DNA of 64,000 nt from Agelaius tricolor (Eukaryota; Chordata; Aves; Passeriformes; Icteridae): assembly GCA_023055355.1 (NCBI GenBank), contig JALJCS010000001.1, positions 25,543,881 through 25,607,880 of the forward strand, in the 5' to 3' direction. Below, in pieces: positions 53,101 through 64,000 of the stretch (position 1 is its first letter; each line of letters opens with the position of its first letter). Both the position numbers and the translations under genes were made by a program. Under the pieces are notes generated by a model. The model worked only from the letters and a program-made list of their open reading frames with translations, had not been told where the DNA came from and searched no databases.

Positions 53101-55720
53101 TTGAGCCTCAAAAGTAAGATTGTTAGCTTGCAAACATCATTGTAATAATAATTTTCTTATATAACATCACGCCCTAATTCCTCACAGCACTTTTTTGTGT
53201 TTTGAACCAAATCTCCACTTGTTAGTACAAGGAAACACAAACCAAATAATATTAGCTAGCAAGAGCATGACACATCTTTCTCTATAATGCTCTGTTCCTT
53301 TCAGAGTGGCAGTTTTCTGCCTACCCAATACTTTACAGGCACTGCTACATGATGAACAGCACACAAGAAAAAGCAACATTTGGATTCATGCTGCCTACCT
53401 GCAGTCTTCCTCAACTCCTCCCTGCCAGCTGCACATAAATTACATATATTGGCCTCACATCACAGCCTCTCATGATTATTCAGTTGTAGAATGATGCCAG
53501 TTCAGCATTCACTGATGCTGCTTCTCCAGCCTCAGTGAAATTTACGTAAGTTGGATGTGTGGTACCTTTTAGGATCTGCAAGTATGCTTTTAGTCCGCAT
53601 GTAGTTTTCTCTACCGTGAATTTTAGGTGGTTTACAGAAAAGGACCAAATTTCAACACATTCAAGTGGGCAGACATAGAGAGGAATAGTTGCACAAATAA
53701 AAACTCTTGTATGGGCAGCAAAACCATCTGTGATAAGACACACTAGCAATGGCAGGTCAACTGTACTTCCATTTTATTCTGTAGGACTCAGCTGCCCATG
53801 TCTGACATTCACAGCACAGAGGTGAATGTCTAAAATTTGCTAAAATTTGGACAGGAAAAAAAGAACAAAAGCTGATATTTTACTCACAGTCACACTAAAA
53901 CTGCTTTTTTCTTATGAGGTGAAGGAGGAGAAAGCCGAGAAATTATAGTTAACTAGTATGCAACTCCAGAGGAGGATGCAGTAACCAATGAATACCTTCA
54001 TTCACATTGAAGGATGTGTAAAATACTTATTTGGACCTCTCTCAGCCATCAATTTTTTTCAACCTTTAACATTATTTCACTTCCATTGTAATTTATCCTT
54101 CATTTTTTTCTGCCATTTTCTATTTTTTTTTCCTCATTTTCCTTCTTTAATTCCCTAATCCTTCTATATTTATCATATTTTAAGTGGGAGAAACTGACCT
54201 ATTTGGACACACGTTAAAAAGCGTCTCGTTTCTTATGTTTTCTGTCCATACCAATGTATTTGATGATAAGTAGAGGAACAAGAAAGCCTGATAACAACAT
54301 TGGTCCACCTCCAAAATCACCTGAAGGTGGAATAAAATACAAAGAACTGATTTTTTTCCCCTTTTCTCCTTTAAAATGCTTTCAGCTGTTTTTCTTGTGG
54401 AATGTACAAGCTTGTCCAGCAGGACACTGGATCCCATGCAGCTCTGTCATTTCATATTCAGACCCAGAATGTACACCCATAGATGGAAGGAGGAGGTTGT
54501 TTTCAGACAAGTTAGTGGACCCATTTTGAAGCCCTGCATAATCCATAATTCATATGCAGATAGTTTAAGGAGATCTTCTGTATGGCTGCTACCAAATACC
54601 TTAAGTGGAGGGAAATCTGTTAAATTGGCCCTTTCTGTACATATATCACTCCTTGAACAAAGTAAACAGTAGTGGCAAAAGGACTTTTTAGCCATCTCTT
54701 CATCTAAATTTGCCCAGAACACTTCCTGGATTATTTTCCTTTTTTTATTATTATTGAAGTTTTTGTTATTTTTTTACAGCTCTCAGCCAGTGTTGGCAAA
54801 TCTTGAAAACATGGACAAGGCCTCAGTAAAACTTTAGGAGAAGATACAGTCAGGAAAAGTAAACTCAATCTAGCCCAAAGTGATTATTTTTTAAATAAAT
54901 AGAGTGCTTTATCATCCTCTAGTTGGGTATTTTTTTTGTTTTTTCTTTTTTTTAATAGTCATGAGGTTTTGCCAGTTAAAGTGCAAATATAGTATGAAGA
55001 ATTTTTAGTTCAATAGTTGTGTAGTTTTTAAGGTTGTCTGACTCAAAAGTAAGGGAGCTCATCCTCAGCTCTGTGCTAAAATATTGATTTGTGTCTAGTG
55101 AAATCCAAAATCCTCAATTAGATCCCAATGTCCACTGTAGAGCACATCAGAATAAATTAGTGTCAAAGATGCAATTGAGACAAAAGTGAGGCAAGAAACC
55201 ATCCAAGTTAGTCAAAAAGAACTGCTAAAAAAGAAGAGATACTGAACAAGATGACCACTTGTAAAGGGGATTCATAGTCCTGAAACACCTCCAGCCAATA
55301 GGAAACTACACCTGCTCTCCATCACAACTACAACTGCTCCCACTATTGCTACAGCCCAACAAAGATGAAGCTTTCCTCCTCCTACCACAAAGGGTTAACA
55401 GTGAAAATGTGCTTAAAACATTTATGATACTTAAGGGGAGAAGAAATATCAGCCAGAACACCTTAAAGCTATTTAGACAAGATATTAATTATAGTCAGCA
55501 GGGACTGATGGAGTTTTACTGAGAAAGTTTCAGCAATTTCAGTCTTCAAAAGCGAACAAAGAGTACAAAGCCTCCAGGTGAGAAAAGGAATCCAGGAAGT
55601 AGAAATGTGACAGCACTGAATGACATGAGGAACTATGGCCTGTTAGGATCTGTGTATCATTTAGGTCATGAAACAATTTCTAAGCAGATATACAAGAGTC
55701 TCAAGTCTTGAGCTAAAAAG

Positions 55721-55852
55721 GCCCTCAGAAACCCTCTAAATAATATCACCATACATATCAGATCATTTAATAATAACCATACATAATATAACCATACATA
55801 TCAAGCCCTCAGAAACCCTCTAAGTAATATAACCATACATATCAGATCATTT
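55721..55852. repeat. 84-bp-period partial tandem duplication
   Basis: A 48-bp segment (55721-55768) recurs at 55805-55852 with two substitutions. The 36 bp between them contains extra partial copies of ATAACCATACAT. The outer copies are therefore about 96% identical, suggesting a fairly recent local duplication with internal slippage. No coding frame is involved. Confidence 0.85.
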
Positions 55853-57424
55853 CCAAATGTTATATTTTGACTTGCTCAAGTAGGATTCCAGCTGAAGACT
55901 GCTTGGAAACTGTTGCTCAAAACACCAGGAGGTATCACAACCCAAAAGTGTGCAATGGGATATGAAATATTGGCACAAACTTGTCATGAACAAAGAAAAA
56001 AATGTAAATCTAAATTCTTCTGCTGACAAACAGGACATATCCCTAAGGAAATTAAGCATGTGCACCTTCTGTACCCACAAACAAACACTTTTTGGGTTTT
56101 GTGAAATCTTACTTGAGCCCACTAATATTCTCCTAAAGAGACTGGGGAAAGAATTATGAGACAGACACAAAACTGGTTAGGAATAAAAAAAAAGCCACTA
56201 CTACTAAAAATGTGAACCAAGCCAACAGAGAAGCTGTTCAGCTGAAGCCTTAACACCCCCTTACCAAGGAACCTGAGCTAATTCAACAGAAGCAGCTTTT
56301 CTATCCCAGAGTGTACTGCGCTGGTGCAAAACAGCATCTGCCATATATTTGTACAGAACTTTATCTACGTAAAATCCCCAAGCTGAATGGAAAGGTTGTG
56401 AGGTTCTACATTTGGACATTTGCAAGGACCTCAAAAGAGAAGCATTTCAAATCCTGCCCAAATTCTCCATGCTGACTCTTTGGTCATTATCTCTTCCTGT
56501 CTCAGGGGCTGAATCATCCAACTCAGTTACAGTTTCTCCTTGATGATTTTGTTGATTTTTGTGTTTGCTGGATTTTTTTTGAAGTCTCCTTAAATATTTG
56601 TTGGATTCAGGACTATACCAGATGTGCTTTTAAATGTCTGAGGCATTGTTTGTAATCAAATCGAAGCTTTGTTTTAAGAACAGATGCTCAGGTGATGATC
56701 CTGAAGCAGCTTCTGGAACAACTTAGAGTGAACCAGTTTTAGAGATTATCCTGCAATCAAGTATTCTTGTTACTTTATTTCAAAGAACTACAGAAACCTT
56801 ACATACTTATCTCCAAATTAAAATTTTAAATCGTGCTTTGCTGCTCCATATACTAAAAGTTATGTAAGTATAAAAATAAAGCAGGAAATATAAAAAAAGT
56901 TTTGTACACTGCATTCTCTTTAAGCTCTAGATATCTTAAGTAAAGCTACAGATCTTACTTGATTGCTATGCATTACTATATGTGTTATTATGGCAACTCA
57001 TGAGTTATGGCTACACCATTGGTATTTATCAGCTGTCAGAGCTTCTGCAGGTCCTGCTAAAATGCAGGAGTGCCTTCAGTTCCCTCAGCTTTGCAAAAGA
57101 GAGAACACGCATCTGGCGTTGTGTGCGCTGCATGCACGAAGTTCATGGCCAAGCCCAGCATTTTTTAAACAGGAAATTCCTAGGGGCCAAATCTCAAAGC
57201 TGTTATTTAGCTCTGTGTTGTGCAAAGACTCTTTTCAATTCCAGCACAGTCCTACAAACCAAAACAAGAGTTGTCTCTCACGAAATTCAGGGTCCAGCTC
57301 AATGACTTTAAATTACTTATTTTCCTTAAGTGAGGGCCCCTCCTGGATTTGATCTCTACTCTAAAGACAAAGAGGTTTAGCCATTTGGGACTAACATAGT
57401 CAACAAAAATGAAAGTCACTCACC

Positions 57425-57658
57425 ATCTTTGTCTTTCCCTATTTCACCCTAAGGTCCCAAGTGGTGTGGTATGGCATAGCTTTGAGCACAAAGCAAAGCA
57501 GAGCAATGTACCTGGTGTACACACATCAAGGGCTATATCTTGGGGCAAAACCTTTGAACCCTACTATACCACACAGTGGACAATCAACTTAACTCAAGCA
57601 TACATTGGAAGCAATCTGGTGTTGACCATAGCCCAGTGAGCTGTGTCTTACACCTCCT
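57425..57658 (+). repeat. Arm A of a long inverted repeat
   Basis: This 234-bp stretch is the reverse complement of 58560-58794. By eye the arms differ by three substitutions and one 1-bp indel, about 98% identity. Identity starts and stops abruptly at both ends. No target-site duplication is visible around this arm: the bases just before and after it differ. A frame of 76 codons (57409-57639) runs through it and is shared in sense with the other arm. However, all three substitutions change the amino acid and the indel shifts the frame, so I see no sign of coding constraint. The sequence matches no repeat family I can name. Confidence 0.95.
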
Positions 57659-58559
57659 CTATTATAGTTACCTTTTTTCTGTAACAATTGTACCAATTAC
57701 TCACCAGTCTGGAGGGGTGAGAGTAGCGGCTTTCAAAACAGACTTTGATCTCCTAGCTGACAGACTCTTGAAGCACTCACAGTAATCCATGAGATATTAC
57801 TGTAGTAACAATGACAGGCTGATAGAAGAACAAAATTTATGCTGAAGAAGCACAAAACATGAATGGTGGTTGTTTGAAAACAAATGTTTGCAAATGTAAA
57901 CTTCAAAACATAAGGGAGCTACAACTCCACATGCTACAACTGCATTAAAATCTAATCTCTTAACTACATAAGACAAATTTTTAATAAATCCTGGAGATTC
58001 TTCCTATCTCCAGAAAAAAAAGAGATATAAAATGAGACATACTCATTCATCATATTATTTATTATGCTTAGAAAACAGGAGATAGTGCCATTTCTCATGT
58101 ACATACTTATACAGAAGCTCCTGGACATTAAAATTACAGAGCCAATCTCTCTTCCAATATGCACTTTATACAATCCCCTGCAGATACATAGACTTGCATG
58201 GTGTATAGCGCAGGGCAAAGACATGAGCAGCCACCTTAAATACAGAGTGACCTGTAAACAAAGTAATATTCAAATATCATTCATAGAACCTATAAAGAAA
58301 TTATTTTAAAAATACTATTACTGCCTGGAGAATTAGTGAGTCTCAGTCCTTCTGCCTTCCAAGGTTGATATTATGTAGAATTTAGAGAGCATTCTTAGGA
58401 AGCAGTTTTTGTTGTACAAGCATGAGTGGGTTCGTGTTTACCATTAATCTCTAAGGCCTCCAGCAAAGTGTTAGGAAACTGAATACTAGCAATTGCATTC
58501 AAAGCAGCAAACCTTATCACTACCCGATTCACATACCTGGAGTGACCCTCAGGTTAAAC
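57659..58559. other. 901-bp spacer between inverted arms
   Basis: Unique AT-rich sequence without a recognisable gene. An 86-codon minus frame (57964-58224) and an overlapping 81-codon plus frame (58064-58309) look accidental. There is no transposase, reverse transcriptase or integrase signature, so the arms are not the visible ends of an autonomous transposon. Confidence 0.75.
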
Positions 58560-58794
58560 AGGAGGTGTAAGACACAGCTCACTGGGCTATGGTCAACACC
58601 AGAGTTGCTTCCAATGTATGCTTGAATTGAGTTGATTGTCCACTGTGTGGTATAGTAGGGTTCAAAGGTTTTGCCCCAAGATATAGCCCTTGATGTGTGT
58701 ACACCAGGTACACTGCTCTGCTTTGCTTTGTGCTCAAAGCTATGCCATACCACACCACTTGGGACCTTAGGGTGAAATAGGGAAAGACAAAGAT
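58560..58794 (-). repeat. Arm B of a long inverted repeat, flanked by TTAAACA
   Basis: This is the inverted partner of 57425-57658. It is bounded by an exact 7-bp direct repeat, TTAAACA, at 58554-58560 and 58794-58800, so the body between the repeats is 58561-58793 (233 bp). That arrangement looks like a target-site duplication and suggests that this copy was inserted here, with arm A or a third locus as source. The body starts and ends without the TG/CA of retroviral LTRs, without a poly-A tail and without terminal inverted repeats that I can see. A 111-codon minus frame (58529-58864) crosses the arm; I do not treat it as a gene. Confidence 0.93.
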
Positions 58795-58800
58795 TAAACA

Positions 58801-61800
58801 TGCTCAGAGAACAGGGTGGCAGTATGAGTAACTTAACCTCCTCTACACTCCAAGTCATCAGCAAAAAAAATTGGGAGTTTCAGTAACAATTACACAGAGA
58901 GGGAAATTTTGTCACTCTGAGCTTTGAAATAATGCAATGACTACTGGGATCTGTCTCAGCTGCATGCTATATGCATGTGCTCACACAGCCCCTATCAGCT
59001 ACTTCCATTTGCAGGTAGCAGGAGACCAAATTCCCTCAGGTGTGAAGATAGCACAGAATCTGGGCTGGTGGAAAAAAAAGCCCTGACATCCATCACTCAG
59101 GAAAGAGATAAAAGCAAGAATACCTACACAGCTTTTGTTTCTCTGCAGTCCATCTACATTGGATATCGCAAAGGGTTTTTTCCTCCAATTTCAGGGTCTT
59201 TCTTCTCTGGGTCTCTTCTGCTCCACCCCTCCTTTATTCTGCTCCATTCCCACCACCATTGTGGTTCTGAGTAAAAAGCAAACAATTCCTATTCTTCTTG
59301 TTTTCTTGTCCTGCATTCCTCTAGTACAGTATATTTGCCTTCTCAATTCTTGATGGAGCTCTGATTTATTGGAGCAGCAGCTGTTCTTTACTGCTTGTAT
59401 TAAACAGAAAAAATTAAGGAACTCCACTTCTAATCACAAAGTTCAAAGAATCTGGTTTTGCCTCTAATCTTCAAATTTTATGCATCAGGCTCAATGATAC
59501 AAATTGAATTGTATCATTTAATTTAATGCAGTTATTTCTCTTACATCTTTCAAAATGCCTTTCAAATAAATCAGTAGTAAAATCAGTTCCCTCTAAAGGA
59601 TTCATTACAGTAACTTTGATTAGACTTTAGGCACCAACTTCATTTCAGTGCCCATTTAAATTAGACCACTTTTAAGCTTTATACTGAAGATACCTTCTAA
59701 CTCAGAGGAGTTCAAATAGATGTTGTGTAGCCTGTCATACAACTATAGCCTAAGAAAGTGTAGCAAAGTTCACTGGATTTCTGACAGGAAAGACTTCTTG
59801 TAGAGGAACAGAAGTATACAAAGACTCATAGAACCATCAAATCTAGCTTTTTGCTATCAGGTCCTGATAGCAAAACTGTGCTACAACACCACCTTTGCAG
59901 TGGAATTCTGTGGTTTTTTCCTTATCTTTTATGCTGTAGGTGATGGTTCCATAAAATCATAGTGCAATTTCTTCGGGGAAGAAGGTTTTTTAAGTCTAAT
60001 GAAATATTTTAATCACAGCTTTAAATGCAGCTTTTGGACTTTTTGGCACATGTTAAGGGAGATGCTTGGAAGCTTGAAACATGATTGCATATTGTTGCCA
60101 GTCAGATTAGAAATAGCAAGGACATTTTCATAACATTTTTGCAGAAAGAATAAGAACACATCAGACTTAGGAGTTTCCAGTATGCTGAACACATGTTGAG
60201 CAAAGTATTTTATTAGTATGCAACCTCAGATTAGATTTGTAGTTTAATTGCAGATGCACCTAATTCATCTCAGTCTGAATTGAAACAGCCTTCTGCCTAT
60301 TCAAGAAATTAATAGTCCAGTGAATCTATATAGAAGAAAAAAAATCCAATAGACTCTGACAATCAAAAGAGATTTGACCTAAAAGCCAGCAGTCTTAGCC
60401 CCAAACAGGTCTACAAGAAAACATGAACCAGATCCCTGAGAATGTAGTGCTGCTCAAAGAATGTACCCTGCCTAACCACAGTAAAAAGGGATTTAGTCTC
60501 CTGTGCTCTGGAGAAAGACCAGAGGACCCAAAACACACACATCAAATTATGACTTACTGTGGGGAAGTTTTTCTTTCGTGACCCCATAGATGACAAGTGA
60601 AATCCCCAAAGCATGGCACTACTAACCAAGCATACTTTTCTCTTTTTTTCTTCCTTAATAAGCACCAGCAGGAGACATCTTTGCATTGGATGTGATAGGA
60701 AGTTGAGGTTCAAAGTCAGACCACTCAGGAACAGATGTTTCCTAGTGGAAAGCTATGCATGAGGATTTTGATTCTCAAAAGGAGCCAAATAATCACTGGG
60801 TGCCCTTCCATGATAAACTGTAACACTGTAATCATCATTAGTAATGCTACAAACCCAGAGTCCTAATTGTACAATCTTGAGTTAGAGCTGTCTTTGTTCC
60901 AGGATCCTTAAGTCTGGACTCCACCATTACAAAAGGCCTCACTAAACCCTGAAGAGGGTAATTTCTCAGGTGGAAAGCACCCCGCCAACATGTTCCAGTC
61001 TGATAAGTAATGGTAACAAGTCATCCTTTCTTCTAAAAATGTTTCTTCAAGCACAGCCAGCCCCTGAGTTCTTAAATTAATTTTAACCATGGTAAAATAT
61101 GATTTTAACTGCTATTCTGCTTTGGAGATCCTGTGCTCTCCAAAAAGTAATGCACGGTGATGAAATTTCTGATTAAGAATTGTTCAGTAAATGACCTAAT
61201 TTATAACAAGAAACTAGACTGTCAAATCCATCCCCTTTTCAAAGGGTGGATACAACATTTTGGAGCAAGACTTTATAAATGCAAGTTGAATTCCTACATG
61301 AAGAACAAAACTGAAATCAACATTGACCACAGATCTGAGAAACTGCTCTCAGAAACACAACAGCTGCAGACCGTGGTTATCATCGTGTCCTCTAGAGTAT
61401 TTTTGCAGATGCTTCTTTGCAACAAACTGGAAAATTTGATTTTTTGTTAATTGTACTTTCAATTTTAGAGAATGTTATGGAGACAAAGTAATTTCTTACT
61501 ATAATTTAACAATAACAAAATAGCAATTCAAAACCTGGCAGTTCCTGCATGTCAAACATTAGTAATTACTTGGAAAAGTCATAATAGCCAGACATGCAGA
61601 TCTTCAGCGTTTTTCCTTTGCACAACTTAATTAGCACAACAGACACTTAAATCTGTCCTAAAGCTGACAATGCCTCAAGCATTTCCTTAAGAGAGGGCAG
61701 TGCAAGTTCAGCTGTGTCAGGCCACACCAGCTGCCTGGCACGCCAGCCTGGGCACGGAGCAAAATAAAGGAAAAATACCGTGAACCCCAGCCTTCACCAA

Positions 61801-64000
61801 CAGGGAGTCTAAGCTGCACTTGGGTCAGGATAACCTGGCAGCTTCTGTGGCTGAATGGGGTGGAAAGCAGACAGAAAGGCTGGAAAACAAGTGATCCCAC
61901 TGAACTGTGCTGCATCCAGCCAGCCAAACGCCTTTTCTCCAGGCAGGTTGGTACTGGGACTGCGCACTGTGCATTAGTGCCAACAAGCCTTAAACTTGCT
62001 ACCAAAAATATCCTATACCTTTAATGGGAAAAGCAGCTCTTCTTTTCTTCCCCCATGTAGCCACACACCCCTCCTAGAGCAAAGAAACATCAAAAGCAGC
62101 AGACTAGATGCTCTACGGTCCTTTGTTATATGGAAGGCAGGTCAGAAATCAGAATTGGTTTCATAAGCAGAGAAACAAAAGATATCCCAAGTGATAGGCT
62201 AGAGTGTGGAACTTTTTAGGAACAATCCAAATAAAGTTAACTTATAGACATAAAAATAGATTACACAGCTAAATGCATGTATTGTTCATTAAAATAGTAA
62301 GGCATTTAAAATATTCTCTAGCATTTAAGGTCTAAATAAGACATCTCAAAAGATGGAAAAGAATACATTTTCCCCAGTGGGAAAAAAATAAATGCTTATG
62401 ACCTTTACGTTCCTATGAAATACAGGAAAACCAACAAACACATTTTGGGGAAAAAAGGAATGCTTGAAATGAATAATTTTATATTTCTAGTTCCAATAAT
62501 CCATTACAATTATAGATGATTACAGAGCTCCAGATGAAGGTCCTCTGCACAGATCATTGTACAGCAAGAAAGGTGCTGGTCCTGAAAATAAAAGTTTCCA
62601 CAAATTTTGTCAAAATTCTCTGATAATCTCTGATAATCTCACATCTTGTGCACAAAACAATTTGACTGCTTCCATCATAACCACTTCTGAGGTCAGAACT
62701 CCCTCCATTACCTTAGACTGATGTTGGCCAAACAAGGTGAGTTTGTGGCACTAAAGTGGGTGTATCCATCATCCCTTTCACCCAGGCTTTCCTGAGACAA
62801 ACAGCATGAACGTGCCGAACATTCTGCTGTTTGCAGCAATAAAACTGTTCTGCCCTTCTGCTCTACTTTGGCACAAGTTATTCTTCAACTCCTGCAGCTG
62901 TAACAGGAATGAATTGTCTGCAGTTCTGTGTTCATTTGATCAGAGGCTTTAGTAAACCCATTGATAGTACTTAGACACGGAGTCTCAGCTAACAGCTGAG
63001 GGCTCTGAAGGACAAGGCGAGAACCAAGCATTATGTACAGAGAGCCACGTTTGTCTTCAGCATCTGAACTAATCTGTTACTGGATTTGTTTCACTTTTTT
63101 GTTTTCAGTTGCTCTATGTCTTTGGAAAACCAAGGTTCTCCGAGTCATTCAGCAGTGTTACATCAACCAACACATAAGTGCAGCGGATGTCAACATCACC
63201 ACACTCCTGGAGCACAGCCAGCACTGGACAAAGCATCCAAAAAATAATGGGGACCACTTTCCTCCTTGGAAAGTTTCATTTTAATACCCTTTAAGGATGC
63301 TGAGAGCTCAGAAAACACCACAGAGACAAAGTTCATCACCAAATTCAAGCTTGTCAAACAGATGGATCCAAGTCCTATAGGTTAAATAGTGACTCAAACT
63401 TGTACAAAATTAAGGAGACAGATTCTACTACATATTTTAATTTCCTCATTATTAATCAAGGGGCCTAGCCAAATTTTCAGCAGGCAGAGAGGAAATTATT
63501 CCAATACCATCTATTACTTCCCATCTCAGTTTGAAACAGTTTTCAGTTTCACTGAAATCATACCAGTACAAGATCTGGACCAGCAGAGAATCAGGCTCTG
63601 GCATTGCTTTGGGACATTTTGGATCTAAAAGCAAACTGTAGCGCTCATATCCAAGAGGTCTGTTTGTATCTTCACTGGTTTCATTTCTCTTTGGTTACTT
63701 TTCAAAGCTATAAGAAAGGACTCTAATAAGTAACATAAGCAAAACCAGTCTCAAGACAGACTAATTATATCACTCTTGCCCTTTGCTTATAGCAGTTTTA
63801 ACTCATCTCTAAATTCCAGTCATCTGTTTCTAATTCAAGTACATTTCAATTTCCTCACTTGATATGAGGAGCAGCAGCATTACTGCTCACCAGAGACCCT
63901 CACCAAGGGCAAATAAGAGTCAGAAAAAACCCTGGTGCTCTGCAAAGCAAGTTGGCCTGGCAATTCTCAACCTGGGCTTTCAGTAACACCACTTGGATCC
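58801..64000. other. Unique noncoding sequence to the window end
   Basis: No gene is recognised. Frames reach 115 codons (61658-62005, minus) in a GC-richer patch at about 61700-61960 and have no recognisable domain. A near-perfect palindrome lies at 59849-59875. A 10-bp doublet, TCTGATAATC twice, lies near 62620-62640. Confidence 0.65.
59849..59875. repeat. 27-bp near-perfect palindrome
   Basis: TTTTGCTATCAGG (59849-59861) is followed, after a single T, by its exact reverse complement (59863-59875). With only one central base it is effectively a palindrome: it would extrude as a cruciform or, as RNA, fold with a few pairs opened at the tip. It could also be a dimeric protein-binding site. 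No adjacent gene suggests a role. Confidence 0.75.

Larger units (their letters stand above)
46222..57424. other. Unique AT-rich noncoding sequence
   Basis: No gene is recognised. Frames reach 129 codons (56963-57352, plus), with a second overlapping 107-codon frame, in a patch with no recognisable domain. Segment 54040-54180 is strongly T/C-rich on the plus strand. 54730-54960 contains many short T runs. The hairpin at 50142-50187 and the duplication at 55721-55852 are listed separately. Confidence 0.65.

Noticed and set aside
57409..57639. Shared peptide encoded by both inverted arms
   Set aside because: The conservation is explained by the DNA duplication. The three substitutions change residues and the indel shifts frame, so there is no sign of protein-level constraint.
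57425..58794. Intact DNA transposon or endogenous retrovirus bounded by the inverted arms
   Set aside because: The spacer has no transposase, polymerase or integrase signature, the arms lack terminal TG/CA, and LTRs would be direct rather than inverted.
62100..62140. Possible tail of a CR1 LINE
   Set aside because: GACTAGATGCTCT resembles a word near the 3' end of avian CR1, but the match is about 13 bp, the following bases diverge and no ATTCTATG-type tail follows.
1..64000. CRISPR arrays, operons, tRNA or rRNA genes
   Set aside because: The tandem arrays here have no unique spacers, no frame arrangement resembles bacterial genes, and I saw no tRNA cloverleaf or rRNA sequence.

Overview
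The window looks like vertebrate nuclear DNA, most likely from a bird. It is AT-rich overall, has local GC-rich patches and sparse CpG, and shows homopolymer runs and micro/minisatellites. I see no obvious SINE, long LINE or full LTR element, which would be surprising in a mammal window this long. The bird assignment is an inference; no gene in the window fixes the species. I see no bacterial-style gene organisation.

I found no protein-coding gene that I can support. The longest open frames outside repeats are about 145-169 codons (3725-4234 +, 16791-17264 +, 21166-21636 -, 25325-25765 -). That is about what chance gives in 64 kb over six frames, and none reads as a known family. The window is best read as intergenic or deep intronic sequence. 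One exon-like frame (5621-5944, minus) and one promoter-like cluster (37677-37946, plus) are listed only as hypotheses.

Layout. 1-15.8 kb is mostly unique AT-rich sequence with two small hairpins and the exon-like frame. 15.8-21.1 kb is unique sequence with poly-A tracts and a G-quadruplex motif. 21.1-22.8 kb is a GC-rich, CpG-bearing patch that ends in a 12-copy, roughly 42-bp minisatellite with higher-order order among its units. 22.8-37.5 kb is unique AT-rich sequence. 37.5-38.4 kb holds a purine-rich G tract, a small CpG cluster, a TATA/initiator pair and a homeodomain/POU-motif-rich stretch with a perfect 16-bp stem. 38.4-45.9 kb is unique sequence with a (CA)9 and a G-quadruplex motif. 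45.9-46.2 kb is a 320-nt unbroken polypurine array of 11-bp units. 46.2-57.4 kb is unique sequence with an 84-bp-period partial duplication.

The most unusual structure is a pair of inverted copies of a ~234-bp sequence (57425-57658 and 58560-58794). They are about 98% identical and 0.9 kb apart, and the second copy is bounded by a 7-bp direct repeat. Nothing in the window shows genes working together. What stands out is structural: long inverted repeat, H-DNA-prone array, G-quadruplex-prone arrays and several perfect hairpins.
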